A stretch of 5,527 nucleotides of DNA from Rhizobiales bacterium CCH3-A5 (GTDB lineage: Bacteria; Pseudomonadota; Alphaproteobacteria; Rhizobiales; Beijerinckiaceae). The DNA is taken from the NCBI GenBank assembly GCA_001556025.1, contig LSIB01000112.1, positions 1 through 5,527 on the forward strand, read 5' to 3'. Positions 1 through 5,475 of this stretch are shown piece by piece; the first letter of the stretch is position 1, and each line of letters starts with the position of its first letter. The notes below the pieces were generated by a model. That model saw nothing but the letters and a program-made list of their open reading frames with translations. It ran no database searches and had not been told where the DNA came from. Both the position numbers and the translations under genes were made by a program.

Positions 1-518
1 ATCTTGACGCGCAGGGCATCGAAGAAGACCAGCGGATAGACCGGCTCCAGCGGCCGGCTCTGCCAAGCCGCGATCTCATCGAGCACGGCATCGGTGACGG
101 CGCTGATGAGGTCGGGGGAGACCTCGATGCCGTAGAGCTCGCGCAGATGCCCGACGATCTCGCGGGCGCTCATGCCCCGGGCATACATCGAGACGATCTT
201 GTCGTCGAAGCCGGGAAAGCGGCGCTGATACTTGGCGATCAGTTGCGGATCGAACGTCGCCTGTCGATCGCGCGGAATCTCCAGCTCGATCCGGCCGGTC
301 TCGGTCGTCACCGTCTTGCGGCCGTAGCCGTTGCGGCTGTTACCGGCTTCGTCACCTGCCAGATGATGATCCATCTCGGCGTTCAGGGCCCGCTCGGCGA
401 AGGCCTTCTTCAGATCGTCGAGCAGGCCATTGGGGTCGAAAGCCGTCTTGGGGTCGGCGCCGGCCAGCAGCTGGTCCAGAAGCGCGTCAGGAATACGGGG
501 GGCTTTGCGTCGTGCCAT
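1..518 (-). CDS. IS256-family transposase, N-terminal part (runs off the left edge)
   Basis: Transposase of a mutator-type (IS256) element, which would cut and join the element's DNA ends. Reading the minus strand from the ATG at 518-516 gives 172 codons without a stop up to the window edge. Recognisable family blocks are the start [11 protein letters not shown], then [22 protein letters not shown] (about residues 54-75, in part), the IPRDRQ block with a [20 protein letters not shown] stretch near residues 105-125, and a region close to residue 165 reading [12 protein letters not shown]. In IS256 transposases the aspartate in that last block is the first residue of the DDE catalytic triad, so only one of the three is inside the window. 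Family members are usually about 400 residues, so well over half lies to the left. The gene sits in the interrupted tnpB of an IS66 element. Whether the missing part is intact cannot be seen. Confidence 0.93.
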   Translation of the reverse strand, partial: MARRKAPRIPDALLDQLLAGADPKTAFDPNGLLDDLKKAFAERALNAEMDHHLAGDEAGNSRNGYGRKTVTTETGRIELEIPRDRQATFDPQLIAKYQRRFPGFDDKIVSMYARGMSAREIVGHLRELYGIEVSPDLISAVTDAVLDEIAAWQSRPLEPVYPLVFFDALRVK

Positions 519-544
519 CGGGAACCTCCATCGGGTCCATTATG

Positions 545-576
545 GCCGCCCGCACACGGAAATCCTGACAGTCCCC
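545..576 (-). repeat. Probable terminal end of the IS256-family element
   Basis: Homology to IS66 TnpB stops after the LLSG residues encoded at 585-574 on the minus strand. The sequence then reads gactgtcaggatttccgtgt before the IS256 transposase start. Its TGTCAGGA...TGTG pattern resembles the ends of this family as I recall them. The exact tip is uncertain by a few bases, since the tnpB and IS sequences share G residues at the junction. The opposite end and the target duplication lie outside the window. Confidence 0.55.
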
Positions 577-870
577 GGACAGGAGATAGCCCATCTGCGC
601 CGGCGTGATCGCGACGACGCCATCGGCCGGCGACGGCCACAGAAAGCGGCCCTTCTCCAGTCGGCGCACATAGAGGCTCGCCGCCTGCCCGTCGTGCCAG
701 ATCACCTTCAAAAGATCACCGCGACGCCCGCGGAAGCAGAAGATGTGGCCACCGAGCGGATCGCGCTTCAAGACCTCCTGCGCCACCAGCGCCAGCGAGG
801 CGAACCCCTTCCTCATGTCGGTTTGGCCGGTCGCCAGCCAGACCTTCACGCTGACAGGAACCGGGATCAT
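574..870 (-). pseudogene. tnpB: IS66-family TnpB (Orf2), C-terminus cut off by IS256 insertion
   Basis: Accessory protein of IS66-type transposition; its biochemical role is not well defined. The protein starts at the ATG at 870 and shows the family signature [13 protein letters not shown] (residues 15-27), the [17 protein letters not shown] block (about 44-60), and LEKGRFLWP (71-79), followed by [12 protein letters not shown]. After residue 99 the family pattern, normally a short tail beginning like IDWR, is replaced by unrelated sequence belonging to the IS256 end. IS66 TnpB is normally about 115 residues, so roughly 15 are lost. A chance reading frame continues through the IS256 end to position 487 and would make a 127-residue hybrid. 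The start codon overlaps the tnpA stop in an ATGA, showing translational coupling. Identification is secure; loss of function is inferred. Confidence 0.93.
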
Positions 871-1295
871 CGAAAAGCCTCAAGGCCCCGCGCAAGCTTC
901 AAGACGGCGTCCATATCGGCGGCGCCCTCGACGATCATCTTCCGACCCGACCGCAGGACGATCTCGATCCGCCCCGGCGTCGGCGCGGCGACCGACAAGG
1001 CCGGCGGCGCACCAGCGCCCATCATCCGCGCGTCTTCGCGCTGGTCAGTCTCGGGCGTCACCAGCATCGGAATGAAGCCTGAAGGCGCAGCTCTCGGCTC
1101 GACAAGCATCGCACGCCGCCAAGCCAGCAATTGCGAGCGCGCGATCCCGTGCCGCCGCGCCGTCGCGGAGATCTGGCGCGGACCGACCATGCTCTCCAGC
1201 ACGATCCGCTCCTTCTCGCCGTCGCTCCAGCGGCGACGACGCCCCGTATCGACCACGTCGAGGCGATTCAAGACACTGTCAGTATGGCTGTTCAT
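867..1295 (-). CDS. tnpA: IS66-family TnpA (Orf1), helix-turn-helix accessory protein
   Basis: First gene of the IS66 tnpA-tnpB-tnpC cassette, an accessory DNA-binding protein needed for transposition in studied members. Starting at the ATG at 1295 gives 142 residues. A start at TTG 1310 would add five residues (MSTVS) and cannot be excluded, as neither has a clear ribosome binding site. The family features are [14 protein letters not shown] near residues 19-32, then a helix-turn-helix stretch [20 protein letters not shown], and a C-terminal block reading [27 protein letters not shown] (in part). The stop TGA at 869-867 overlaps the tnpB start by four bases. The gene itself looks intact, but the element is not complete here because tnpB is interrupted and the matching tnpC is not in the window on this strand. 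Confidence 0.92.
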   Translation of the reverse strand: MNSHTDSVLNRLDVVDTGRRRRWSDGEKERIVLESMVGPRQISATARRHGIARSQLLAWRRAMLVEPRAAPSGFIPMLVTPETDQREDARMMGAGAPPALSVAAPTPGRIEIVLRSGRKMIVEGAADMDAVLKLARGLEAFR

Positions 1296-1340
1296 ACTCA
1301 CAGTACTCAACGATTTGCATCAGACCGCGCAAGGCGGCCT

Positions 1341-1357
1341 ACGCCGGATGCGTACGC
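1341..1357 (-). repeat. IS66 terminal inverted repeat, left end of the tnpA-tnpB copy
   Basis: The plus-strand string acgccggatgcgtacgc occurs here and again at 2174-2190, where it follows the end of tnpC. On the minus strand this copy reads gtacgcatccggcgt outward-to-inward, about 45 bases before tnpA, as expected for the left end of an IS66 element. The true tip is probably the GTAC at 1355-1352, because tnpC coding similarity starts immediately after it at about 1356; two further bases match by chance or belong to the tip. The neighbouring 8-base target duplication would be at 1356-1363, but its partner is not in the window. Confidence 0.75.
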
Positions 1358-2076
1358 ACGATCCGCCGGGGGTGGCCTACCTCTACGCGCCCGATCGCAA
1401 GGCCGAGCAGGCGGTCCGGCACCTTCAAGGCTTCGTCGGCACGCTGCAGGTCGATGGCTTCGCGGGCTACAAGGTCTTGGCCGACCGCAATGCCGTCAGC
1501 CTGGCGTTCTGCTGGAGCCATGTCCGACGCAGGTTCTACGATCTCGCGCAGGCCGGTCCCGCGCCGATCGCGACGGAAGTGCTCGCGCGGATCGCCGAAC
1601 TCTATCGCATCGAGGGCGAGATCTGTGGCCGATCCGCCGAGGAGCGCCGTGACATCCGCCAAGCGAGAAGCCGCACGATTGTCGATGCGCTCGAGCCATG
1701 GTTGAAGGCGAAGCTCGCCCTCGTCAGCCAGAAGAGCAAGCTCGCCGAGGCCATCCGCTATGCCCTTCCGCGGTGGGCGGGGCTCAGCCGCTTCCTCGAC
1801 GACGGCCGCGTCGAGATCGACTCCAACATCGTCGAGCGCGCCATCAGGCCGATCGCTTTGAATCGCAAGAATGCACTGTTCGCGGGTAGCGACGGCGGCG
1901 CCGAGCACTGGGCCGTCATCGCCTCGCTCGTCGAAACCGCCAAGCTCAACGGTGTCGACCCGCAAGCCTATCTCGTCGACATCATCGCCCGCATTGTCGC
2001 CGGACATCCGCAGAGCCAACTCGACGAGCTCCTGCCTTGGTCCTATGCGCCGGCACCGCTCAAGGCCGTGGCCTGA
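1356..2076 (+). pseudogene. tnpC: IS66-family transposase TnpC, C-terminal half only
   Basis: Remnant of the IS66 DDE transposase, about 239 residues of a protein that is normally about 500. It starts abruptly with HDPPGVAYLYAPDRKAEQ directly at the end of an inverted IS66 terminal repeat. Landmarks are LQVDGFAGYKVLA, whose aspartate is a likely catalytic-triad residue; the AFCWSHVRRRFYDLA block; EAIRYALPRWAGLSRFLDDGR; and DSNIVERAIRPIALNRKNALF, whose glutamate is the likely final catalytic residue. It ends with the usual HPQSQLDELLPW tail and a TGA at 2074-2076. The zinc-finger-like N-terminus and the first catalytic aspartate region are absent. An open frame continues upstream through the tnpA-tnpB copy as far as 430, but that part is antisense sequence with no TnpC similarity. 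Not functional as a transposase. Confidence 0.93.
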
Positions 2077-2190
2077 GAACAGCGCATACCGCGAAGCGAC
2101 TATCCCAAGATTTTGCTTGCGCCCGAGGTGGCGTCCACACATGGCCGTGCGGCACGCCGGCCCGGCAGCGTTCACGCCGGATGCGTACGC
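2077..2190 (+). repeat. IS66 right end: non-coding tail and terminal inverted repeat after tnpC
   Basis: About 110 bases separate the tnpC stop from the second copy of the 17-base string acgccggatgcgtacgc at 2174-2190. The orientation is that of a right-hand terminal repeat for the plus-strand tnpC. Immediately outside it, similarity to an IS630 transposase begins on the minus strand, which fixes the element boundary at about 2188. The first 15 bases inward match the left-end repeat at 1341-1355 exactly; the bases further in do not. Confidence 0.75.
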
Positions 2191-2655
2191 CGCGCAGGCG
2201 GGCCATCTTGGTCGAGAGGCCGGTCTCGTCGATGAAGATCAGGCGCTCCGGGTCGAGCTCGGGCTGGCTCTCGAACCAGGCTTCGCGCCGCTCCGCGACG
2301 CCTGAGCGGTCCTGCTCGGCCGCGTGCGCGGTCTTTTTTTGACTGTCAGGCCACGCCGGTCGAAAAACTTCCAGAGCGTGCCGATCGCCGCCTTCAGGCC
2401 ATGCTCAGCCAGCAGCCTGGCCTGCATCTCGGCCAGCGTGATGTCGCAGTCGGCGTCGATCAGCCCTTGCAGATAGGCCCCCTGCGGATCGAGGTTGGAC
2501 CCCCGCGGCTGACCCTGTCAGCGCGCCTTGCGCTCTTCGGTTTCGCGCGTCCGGCGAAACCAGACGATCGCCGTTACGATCCCGACGCCAAACCGCTCGG
2601 CGGCATGACGGGCCGGCAGCCCTGCCTCAGCCGAGGCGATCACCCGCTCACGCAT
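2189..2655 (-). pseudogene. IS630-family transposase fragment with internal stop and frameshift
   Basis: Remnant of an IS630-type (Tc1/mariner-related) DDE transposase. The minus strand from 2655 reads MRERVIASAEAGLPARHAAERFG and so on, an N-terminal helix-turn-helix region, until an in-frame TGA at 2520-2518 where relatives probably have an arginine codon. The same frame then continues with DITLAEMQARLLAEHG and the block IGTLWKFFDRRGLTVKK. At the run of seven A (2340-2334) the family sequence moves to the -1 frame: KKTAHAAEQDR, then AWFESQPELDPERLIFIDETGLSTKMARLRG. The IDE aspartate there is the first catalytic residue. The rest is missing because an IS66 right end begins at 2188. The extreme N-terminus is also irregular: a WLD codon run just upstream suggests a small deletion near 2656 separating it from RERV. 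No function expected. Confidence 0.87.
2334..2340 (-). other. A7 slippery run at the IS630 frame change
   Basis: Seven consecutive A on the minus strand, in the context gtc aaa aaa a, lie exactly where transposase similarity moves to the -1 frame. A slip of one base back on this run would restore KKTAHAAEQ. Some IS630-family members are known to make their transposase by programmed frameshifting or transcriptional slippage on A runs, so this may be an ancestral control site rather than a mutation. The upstream stop at 2520-2518 makes it moot in this copy. Confidence 0.5.
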
Positions 2656-2684
2656 CTAGCCAGTTTTCCACTTCTCCCGTTTGC

Positions 2685-2721
2685 GACCAAAACAACAAAA
2701 ACCCCGGGTCTCCCCGGGGTT
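2685..2721 (-). terminator. Intrinsic terminator of the porin gene
   Basis: On the minus strand a perfect 9-base-pair stem (arms 2721-2713 and 2708-2700, aaccccggg and its complement) closes a 4-base loop and is followed by tttttgttgtttt. This is a classic GC-rich hairpin plus U-tract, 39 bases past the porin stop. It lies between the porin and the insertion-sequence remains. Confidence 0.9.
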
Positions 2722-2733
2722 CCTGTGCAATCA

Positions 2734-2748
2734 CCGTAGGTTCTACGG
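2734..2748 (-). other. Second small hairpin in the porin 3' untranslated region
   Basis: A perfect 6-base-pair stem with a 3-base loop (ccgtag at 2734-2739 and ctacgg at 2743-2748) lies between the porin stop and the terminator. It lacks its own U-tract, so it is more likely an RNA-stability structure than a terminator. Function is inferred only. Confidence 0.5.
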
Positions 2749-2759
2749 AGCGAAACCAA

Positions 2760-4115
2760 TCAGAAGTCGCGCTGAATCCGAAGTCGGCCTTCAAAGACGT
2801 CTTGATTGCTTTTGATAAACGTTAAACCATTAACACTGCGGTTGAAATCGACGACTTTGCCTGCCGGATCAAGACGACGGTAGAGCACTTCTACGCCAAG
2901 ATCAAGATCCTTTACTGGCGACCAAATCACATTCGAACCCACCTGGATGAGCGACGTATCAGCCGTGTAGCCCGTCAGGTTGCCGCGGGCACCCGCAACA
3001 ATCGGCGATTGAACAGTCGAATCATAGTCAAGCTTCGTATAGTTGGCGAAGACGGCTTGGCGAACCTGAGGAGTCCAGTAATGCCGGAAGGCGGCCGTCA
3101 GCGAATAACCTTTCGTCTTCTTGACGTTTCCAAAGGCATCGACCGCCGCATCAGTCTGAAGCGAACCAAGACCGCCAAGCTGACGAGTCGAGGAAGCATT
3201 GAGAAAGCCAAGATAGGCAATCGCGCCTTCGGCATATGTCGCCTGCAGCCAAAGAACGTCGCCAGCCGCAAAAGCAGGCAGGTTCAGCATCAGCCCGCCC
3301 TGAATGGCGTATCCGTATACCGTATCCTGGTTGAGAGCTCCGCCGACCGGCTTATTGAGCTCCTGCAGCGCAGCGGAAAGCTGAGCCGAGCCCCAGCCCT
3401 GCGTTAGGTTCAGGTTGCCGACGATATTGGGCAAGCGCGAACCGCCATAGTTGTAGGCAGTCGTACCGGCGGGAAACACGCCCGTGCCGGCAATACGACG
3501 CGACGTCGGCTCTTCCGCGCTGATCGTCGCGCTGAAGCCGCTGCCGAATGTCGCCGTGTAGGCGAAGAGAACTGGATCGAAAAGATAGCTGTCCGAGCCC
3601 GATGACCCGCTCCAGTTCAGAGCGTTGGCGTAGAAGTCGAAGAACGACGTCGCACGACCGGCCGTGATCGGACCGAACTGAATGAACGCTTTGTTCAGAT
3701 CGATGGTCTGGGTGAAAGCCTGGGTCGCAATCGGAGTCAAGATAGTCTGATTGGTCACAAGTCCGGCATAGTTGCCGCCATTTCGGGTCATCTCGTAACG
3801 AATAAAAGTTCTCAGCGTGCCATAGGCGGTCGCGGTGCGAGCGTCGATGTTCAACGTTCCGCGTGCGCGAAAGCCGGAAACGTCCTGCTGTCGGTTGAAA
3901 CCCTCAAGATACCGCGCTTCGGCGCGAACACGGCCAGCCAAGCGCAGGCAGGTTTCGGTGCCGGGGATGTAGAAGAAGCCTGCGCCATAGGCGGAGCAGA
4001 CGCGAACGTATTCGACCGGAGCGGCCTTCCGCGAAGGAAGATCGGCGGCCTGAGCCCCGGCGACCGCGGCGATACCGGCGGCAGAACCGAGGAGGAGGCT
4101 CTTAACGAGCTTCAT
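2760..4115 (-). CDS. Outer-membrane porin, Porin_2 family
   Basis: General diffusion porin, a beta-barrel in the outer membrane that lets small hydrophilic solutes pass; expected to act as a trimer. The start is taken at ATG 4115 (451 residues), because it is preceded by GGAGGT at 5 bases and begins a perfect signal peptide: MKLVKSLLLG, a hydrophobic Ala/Gly core, and AQA before ADLPSRK, so cleavage is likely after residue 23. An in-frame extension to 4322 would put non-signal sequence in front and is rejected. After cleavage comes the family hallmark VEYVRVCSAYGAGFFYIPGTETCLRL (in part), with Cys40 and Cys56 likely forming a disulfide. Residues 141-161 contain AFIQFGPITAGRATSFFDF, typical of the segment leading to the constriction loop. 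The C-terminus is RLRIQRDF, with the terminal Phe used for barrel assembly. Monocistronic by its own terminator. Substrate preference cannot be told. Confidence 0.95.
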   Translation of the reverse strand: MKLVKSLLLGSAAGIAAVAGAQAADLPSRKAAPVEYVRVCSAYGAGFFYIPGTETCLRLAGRVRAEARYLEGFNRQQDVSGFRARGTLNIDARTATAYGTLRTFIRYEMTRNGGNYAGLVTNQTILTPIATQAFTQTIDLNKAFIQFGPITAGRATSFFDFYANALNWSGSSGSDSYLFDPVLFAYTATFGSGFSATISAEEPTSRRIAGTGVFPAGTTAYNYGGSRLPNIVGNLNLTQGWGSAQLSAALQELNKPVGGALNQDTVYGYAIQGGLMLNLPAFAAGDVLWLQATYAEGAIAYLGFLNASSTRQLGGLGSLQTDAAVDAFGNVKKTKGYSLTAAFRHYWTPQVRQAVFANYTKLDYDSTVQSPIVAGARGNLTGYTADTSLIQVGSNVIWSPVKDLDLGVEVLYRRLDPAGKVVDFNRSVNGLTFIKSNQDVFEGRLRIQRDF

Positions 4116-4120
4116 TGGTA

Positions 4121-4126
4121 ACCTCC
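4121..4126 (-). promoter_or_regulatory. Strong ribosome binding site of the porin
   Basis: GGAGGT on the minus strand, five bases before the ATG at 4115. It decides the start against the longer in-frame possibilities up to 4322. Confidence 0.9.
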
Positions 4127-4284
4127 AAATGAGTTTCGAGACCCTCGGGCTTCGGTCCGTTCCGTTTCGGCAGCCCCAGGAGACCAAACCGAAGAACTCG
4201 CCTATTCCCGGCTTTTCGCCCGTCCCTGAACCATTCAGAGGCGAAGACGAAAAACAGCGACCGGGAATTGCCCGACGCAGAAAC

Positions 4285-4312
4285 ACCATACGAATGCGGG
4301 GTTGCCGATCAA
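4285..4312 (-). promoter_or_regulatory. Possible sigma70-type promoter of the porin
   Basis: On the minus strand TTGATC (4312-4307) and TATGGT (4290-4285) are separated by 16 bases. This would give a leader of about 160 bases. The match is modest and no other element supports it, so it is a candidate only. Confidence 0.25.
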
Positions 4313-4321
4313 CCTCAATCA

Positions 4322-4367
4322 CGCCGCCGGAAGCCTAAAAGGCGGCGCTTCGGCGGGATTAGCCGCC
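4322..4367 (-). repeat. GC-rich inverted repeats in the region upstream of the porin
   Basis: This region between the regulator stop (4453) and the porin (4115) has no gene. It contains cgccgcc (4322-4328) facing ggcggcg (4341-4347) across 12 bases, and ggcgg (4352-4356) facing ccgcc (4363-4367) across 6 bases. The arm at 4362-4367 could instead pair with 4341-4346, so the stems are mutually exclusive. No U-tract follows, so this is not a clear terminator. It could be a weak terminator for the regulator or part of a porin leader. Confidence 0.45.
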
Positions 4368-4452
4368 AATGTGGCTATCAGGCAACATATAGGAAATGGA
4401 CGCCTTCAATACGCGCCAATTAAAGATCGCAGCTTGAAAAGCACTCCAAATA

Positions 4453-5118
4453 TTAAAGGTTAATTCCTTTAGCTATAGAATTAACTTGCTGCATTTGTTT
4501 GACCTCTTCTACGAGATTTGACGAAATTCGTCGCATGTCAGCTAACAATTTTTTGATCTTTTTTTCCGACACAACCATACTATGTATGCCGTTAATACGG
4601 TACTTATCCTGTATTTTTCTTGCTAAATCGACAGATAATAACTTTTTTTGCAGTAACACTGCGCTAACAAATGCTGGAGAGCAGTTCAATTCGCTAGCGA
4701 ACTGTTTTTGATTCAGTCCGGCAACAGATAGTGCAGCATTTATAATATCACGCGAGAAGTTTATATATGAATCATACCCATCAATATAAACCTCTATTTT
4801 ATTAAACTCAGTCGCTATTTCGTTCAAGCCAAAACGGTCATCGTACTCTAACTTCAATTTTACGTTTCCGCTATCATCATAATTCGCTTCATTAGGCTTA
4901 TCACGGCACGTAATTTCGTCGCCGCTGTCGGTCGATTTGAAGCCAATCCCCTGTGCAATGTAATAGCCTCTAAGGCGCGCCAAAGTGGTATCAGCTATCG
5001 CGCGCGAGCCCCGCTCGAATTCCGTCAGCGTTCGTTTTCCTATTGGAGCTTGCTCGCAGACTGTCTTCATATCCAGATTCAAAAATGCGCGTGCTGCTCG
5101 GGCCTGTCCAGGAGTCAT
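4453..5118 (-). CDS. Putative two-headed helix-turn-helix regulator
   Basis: Probable DNA-binding protein of 221 residues; no known family is recognised for the whole. The start is placed at ATG 5118, because MTPGQARAARAFLNL is the usual beginning of short XRE-like proteins in this bacterial group; a purine stretch (gaaagaga) lies just upstream. A start at 5289 would add 57 residues of low-complexity, non-conserved sequence. Residues 1-60 form the first helix-turn-helix, with CEQAPIGKRTLTEFERGSR as its core. Residues 65-120 are acidic with no known motif. Residues 135-175 hold a second helix-turn-helix, LNQKQFASELNCSPAFVSAV followed by DLARKIQDKYRI. The last 40 residues are charged and likely helical. 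Base composition changes inside the gene: 4981-5040 has 35 G or C in 60, but 4741-4800 only 16. This suggests fusion or horizontal acquisition. Target genes are unknown; the porin downstream or its own promoter are possible. Confidence 0.75.
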   Translation of the reverse strand: MTPGQARAARAFLNLDMKTVCEQAPIGKRTLTEFERGSRAIADTTLARLRGYYIAQGIGFKSTDSGDEITCRDKPNEANYDDSGNVKLKLEYDDRFGLNEIATEFNKIEVYIDGYDSYINFSRDIINAALSVAGLNQKQFASELNCSPAFVSAVLLQKKLLSVDLARKIQDKYRINGIHSMVVSEKKIKKLLADMRRISSNLVEEVKQMQQVNSIAKGINL

Positions 5119-5335
5119 TCCATCTCTTTCCGGCGCTACACTGAAGTCACTCAGAATACTCCCTATCATAGCGGGCAGGAAGCGGTTGCAGGAGGCATTC
5201 CCGGCCAGCCTCGAATCCGCGTTGTGAACCGCTCCGGACTTGTCGGAGGCTCCAACTCCTGAGCAACCAGCCATGGCGGCGTGACTCAACGAAACGGCCT
5301 ACGGGAAACCCGGAGGGATCAACAAGCTGACCCCA

Positions 5336-5352
5336 ATTAGGATCGATTAGGA
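5336..5352 (+). repeat. Direct repeat ATTAGGA with 10-base period
   Basis: attagga occurs at 5336-5342 and 5346-5352, separated by tcg, so the two copies lie on the same face of the helix. It is upstream of a regulator gene and could be an operator, but two 7-base copies could also arise by chance. Confidence 0.4.
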
Positions 5353-5428
5353 CGGGCCGACTTTTTCACTCGCCATAGCGGAGGTCACCCGACCAAGGCA
5401 AAAAAGCTTAACGAAAACGAAAATGCAC

Positions 5429-5452
5429 TATTGCAACTCATTCTCATATGCA
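5429..5452. promoter_or_regulatory. Possible Fur-family binding site
   Basis: The sequence ttgcaactcattctcat (5431-5447) resembles Fur-type boxes: the half TGAGAAT on the minus strand fits TGATAAT in 6 of 7 positions, but the other half TGCAACT fits in only 4 of 7. The stretch is also framed by tgca at 5432-5435 and 5449-5452. No iron-related gene is in view, so this is a weak candidate. Confidence 0.3.
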
Positions 5453-5475
5453 TATTTTCGCTCATCGTGGGGTTA

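Noticed and set aside
430..1355. Long plus-strand open frame leading into tnpC (548 codons in all)
   Set aside because: The part before 1356 is antisense to IS66 tnpA and tnpB, and its translation has no TnpC features. GC-rich DNA keeps such frames open by chance.
1339..2175. Long minus-strand open frame of 278 codons
   Set aside because: It is the antisense shadow of the tnpC fragment, which has clear IS66 transposase motifs on the plus strand.
3009..3407. Plus-strand open frame of 132 codons inside the porin
   Set aside because: It is antisense to a well-supported porin, with no ribosome binding site or known motif.
4116..4322. In-frame N-terminal extension of the porin by 69 residues
   Set aside because: The signal peptide and the strong ribosome binding site fix the start at 4115; an extension would block export.
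5119..5289. N-terminal extension of the regulator by 57 residues
   Set aside because: The added sequence has no recognisable motif, and the helix-turn-helix protein begins naturally at MTPGQ; kept only as an alternative start.
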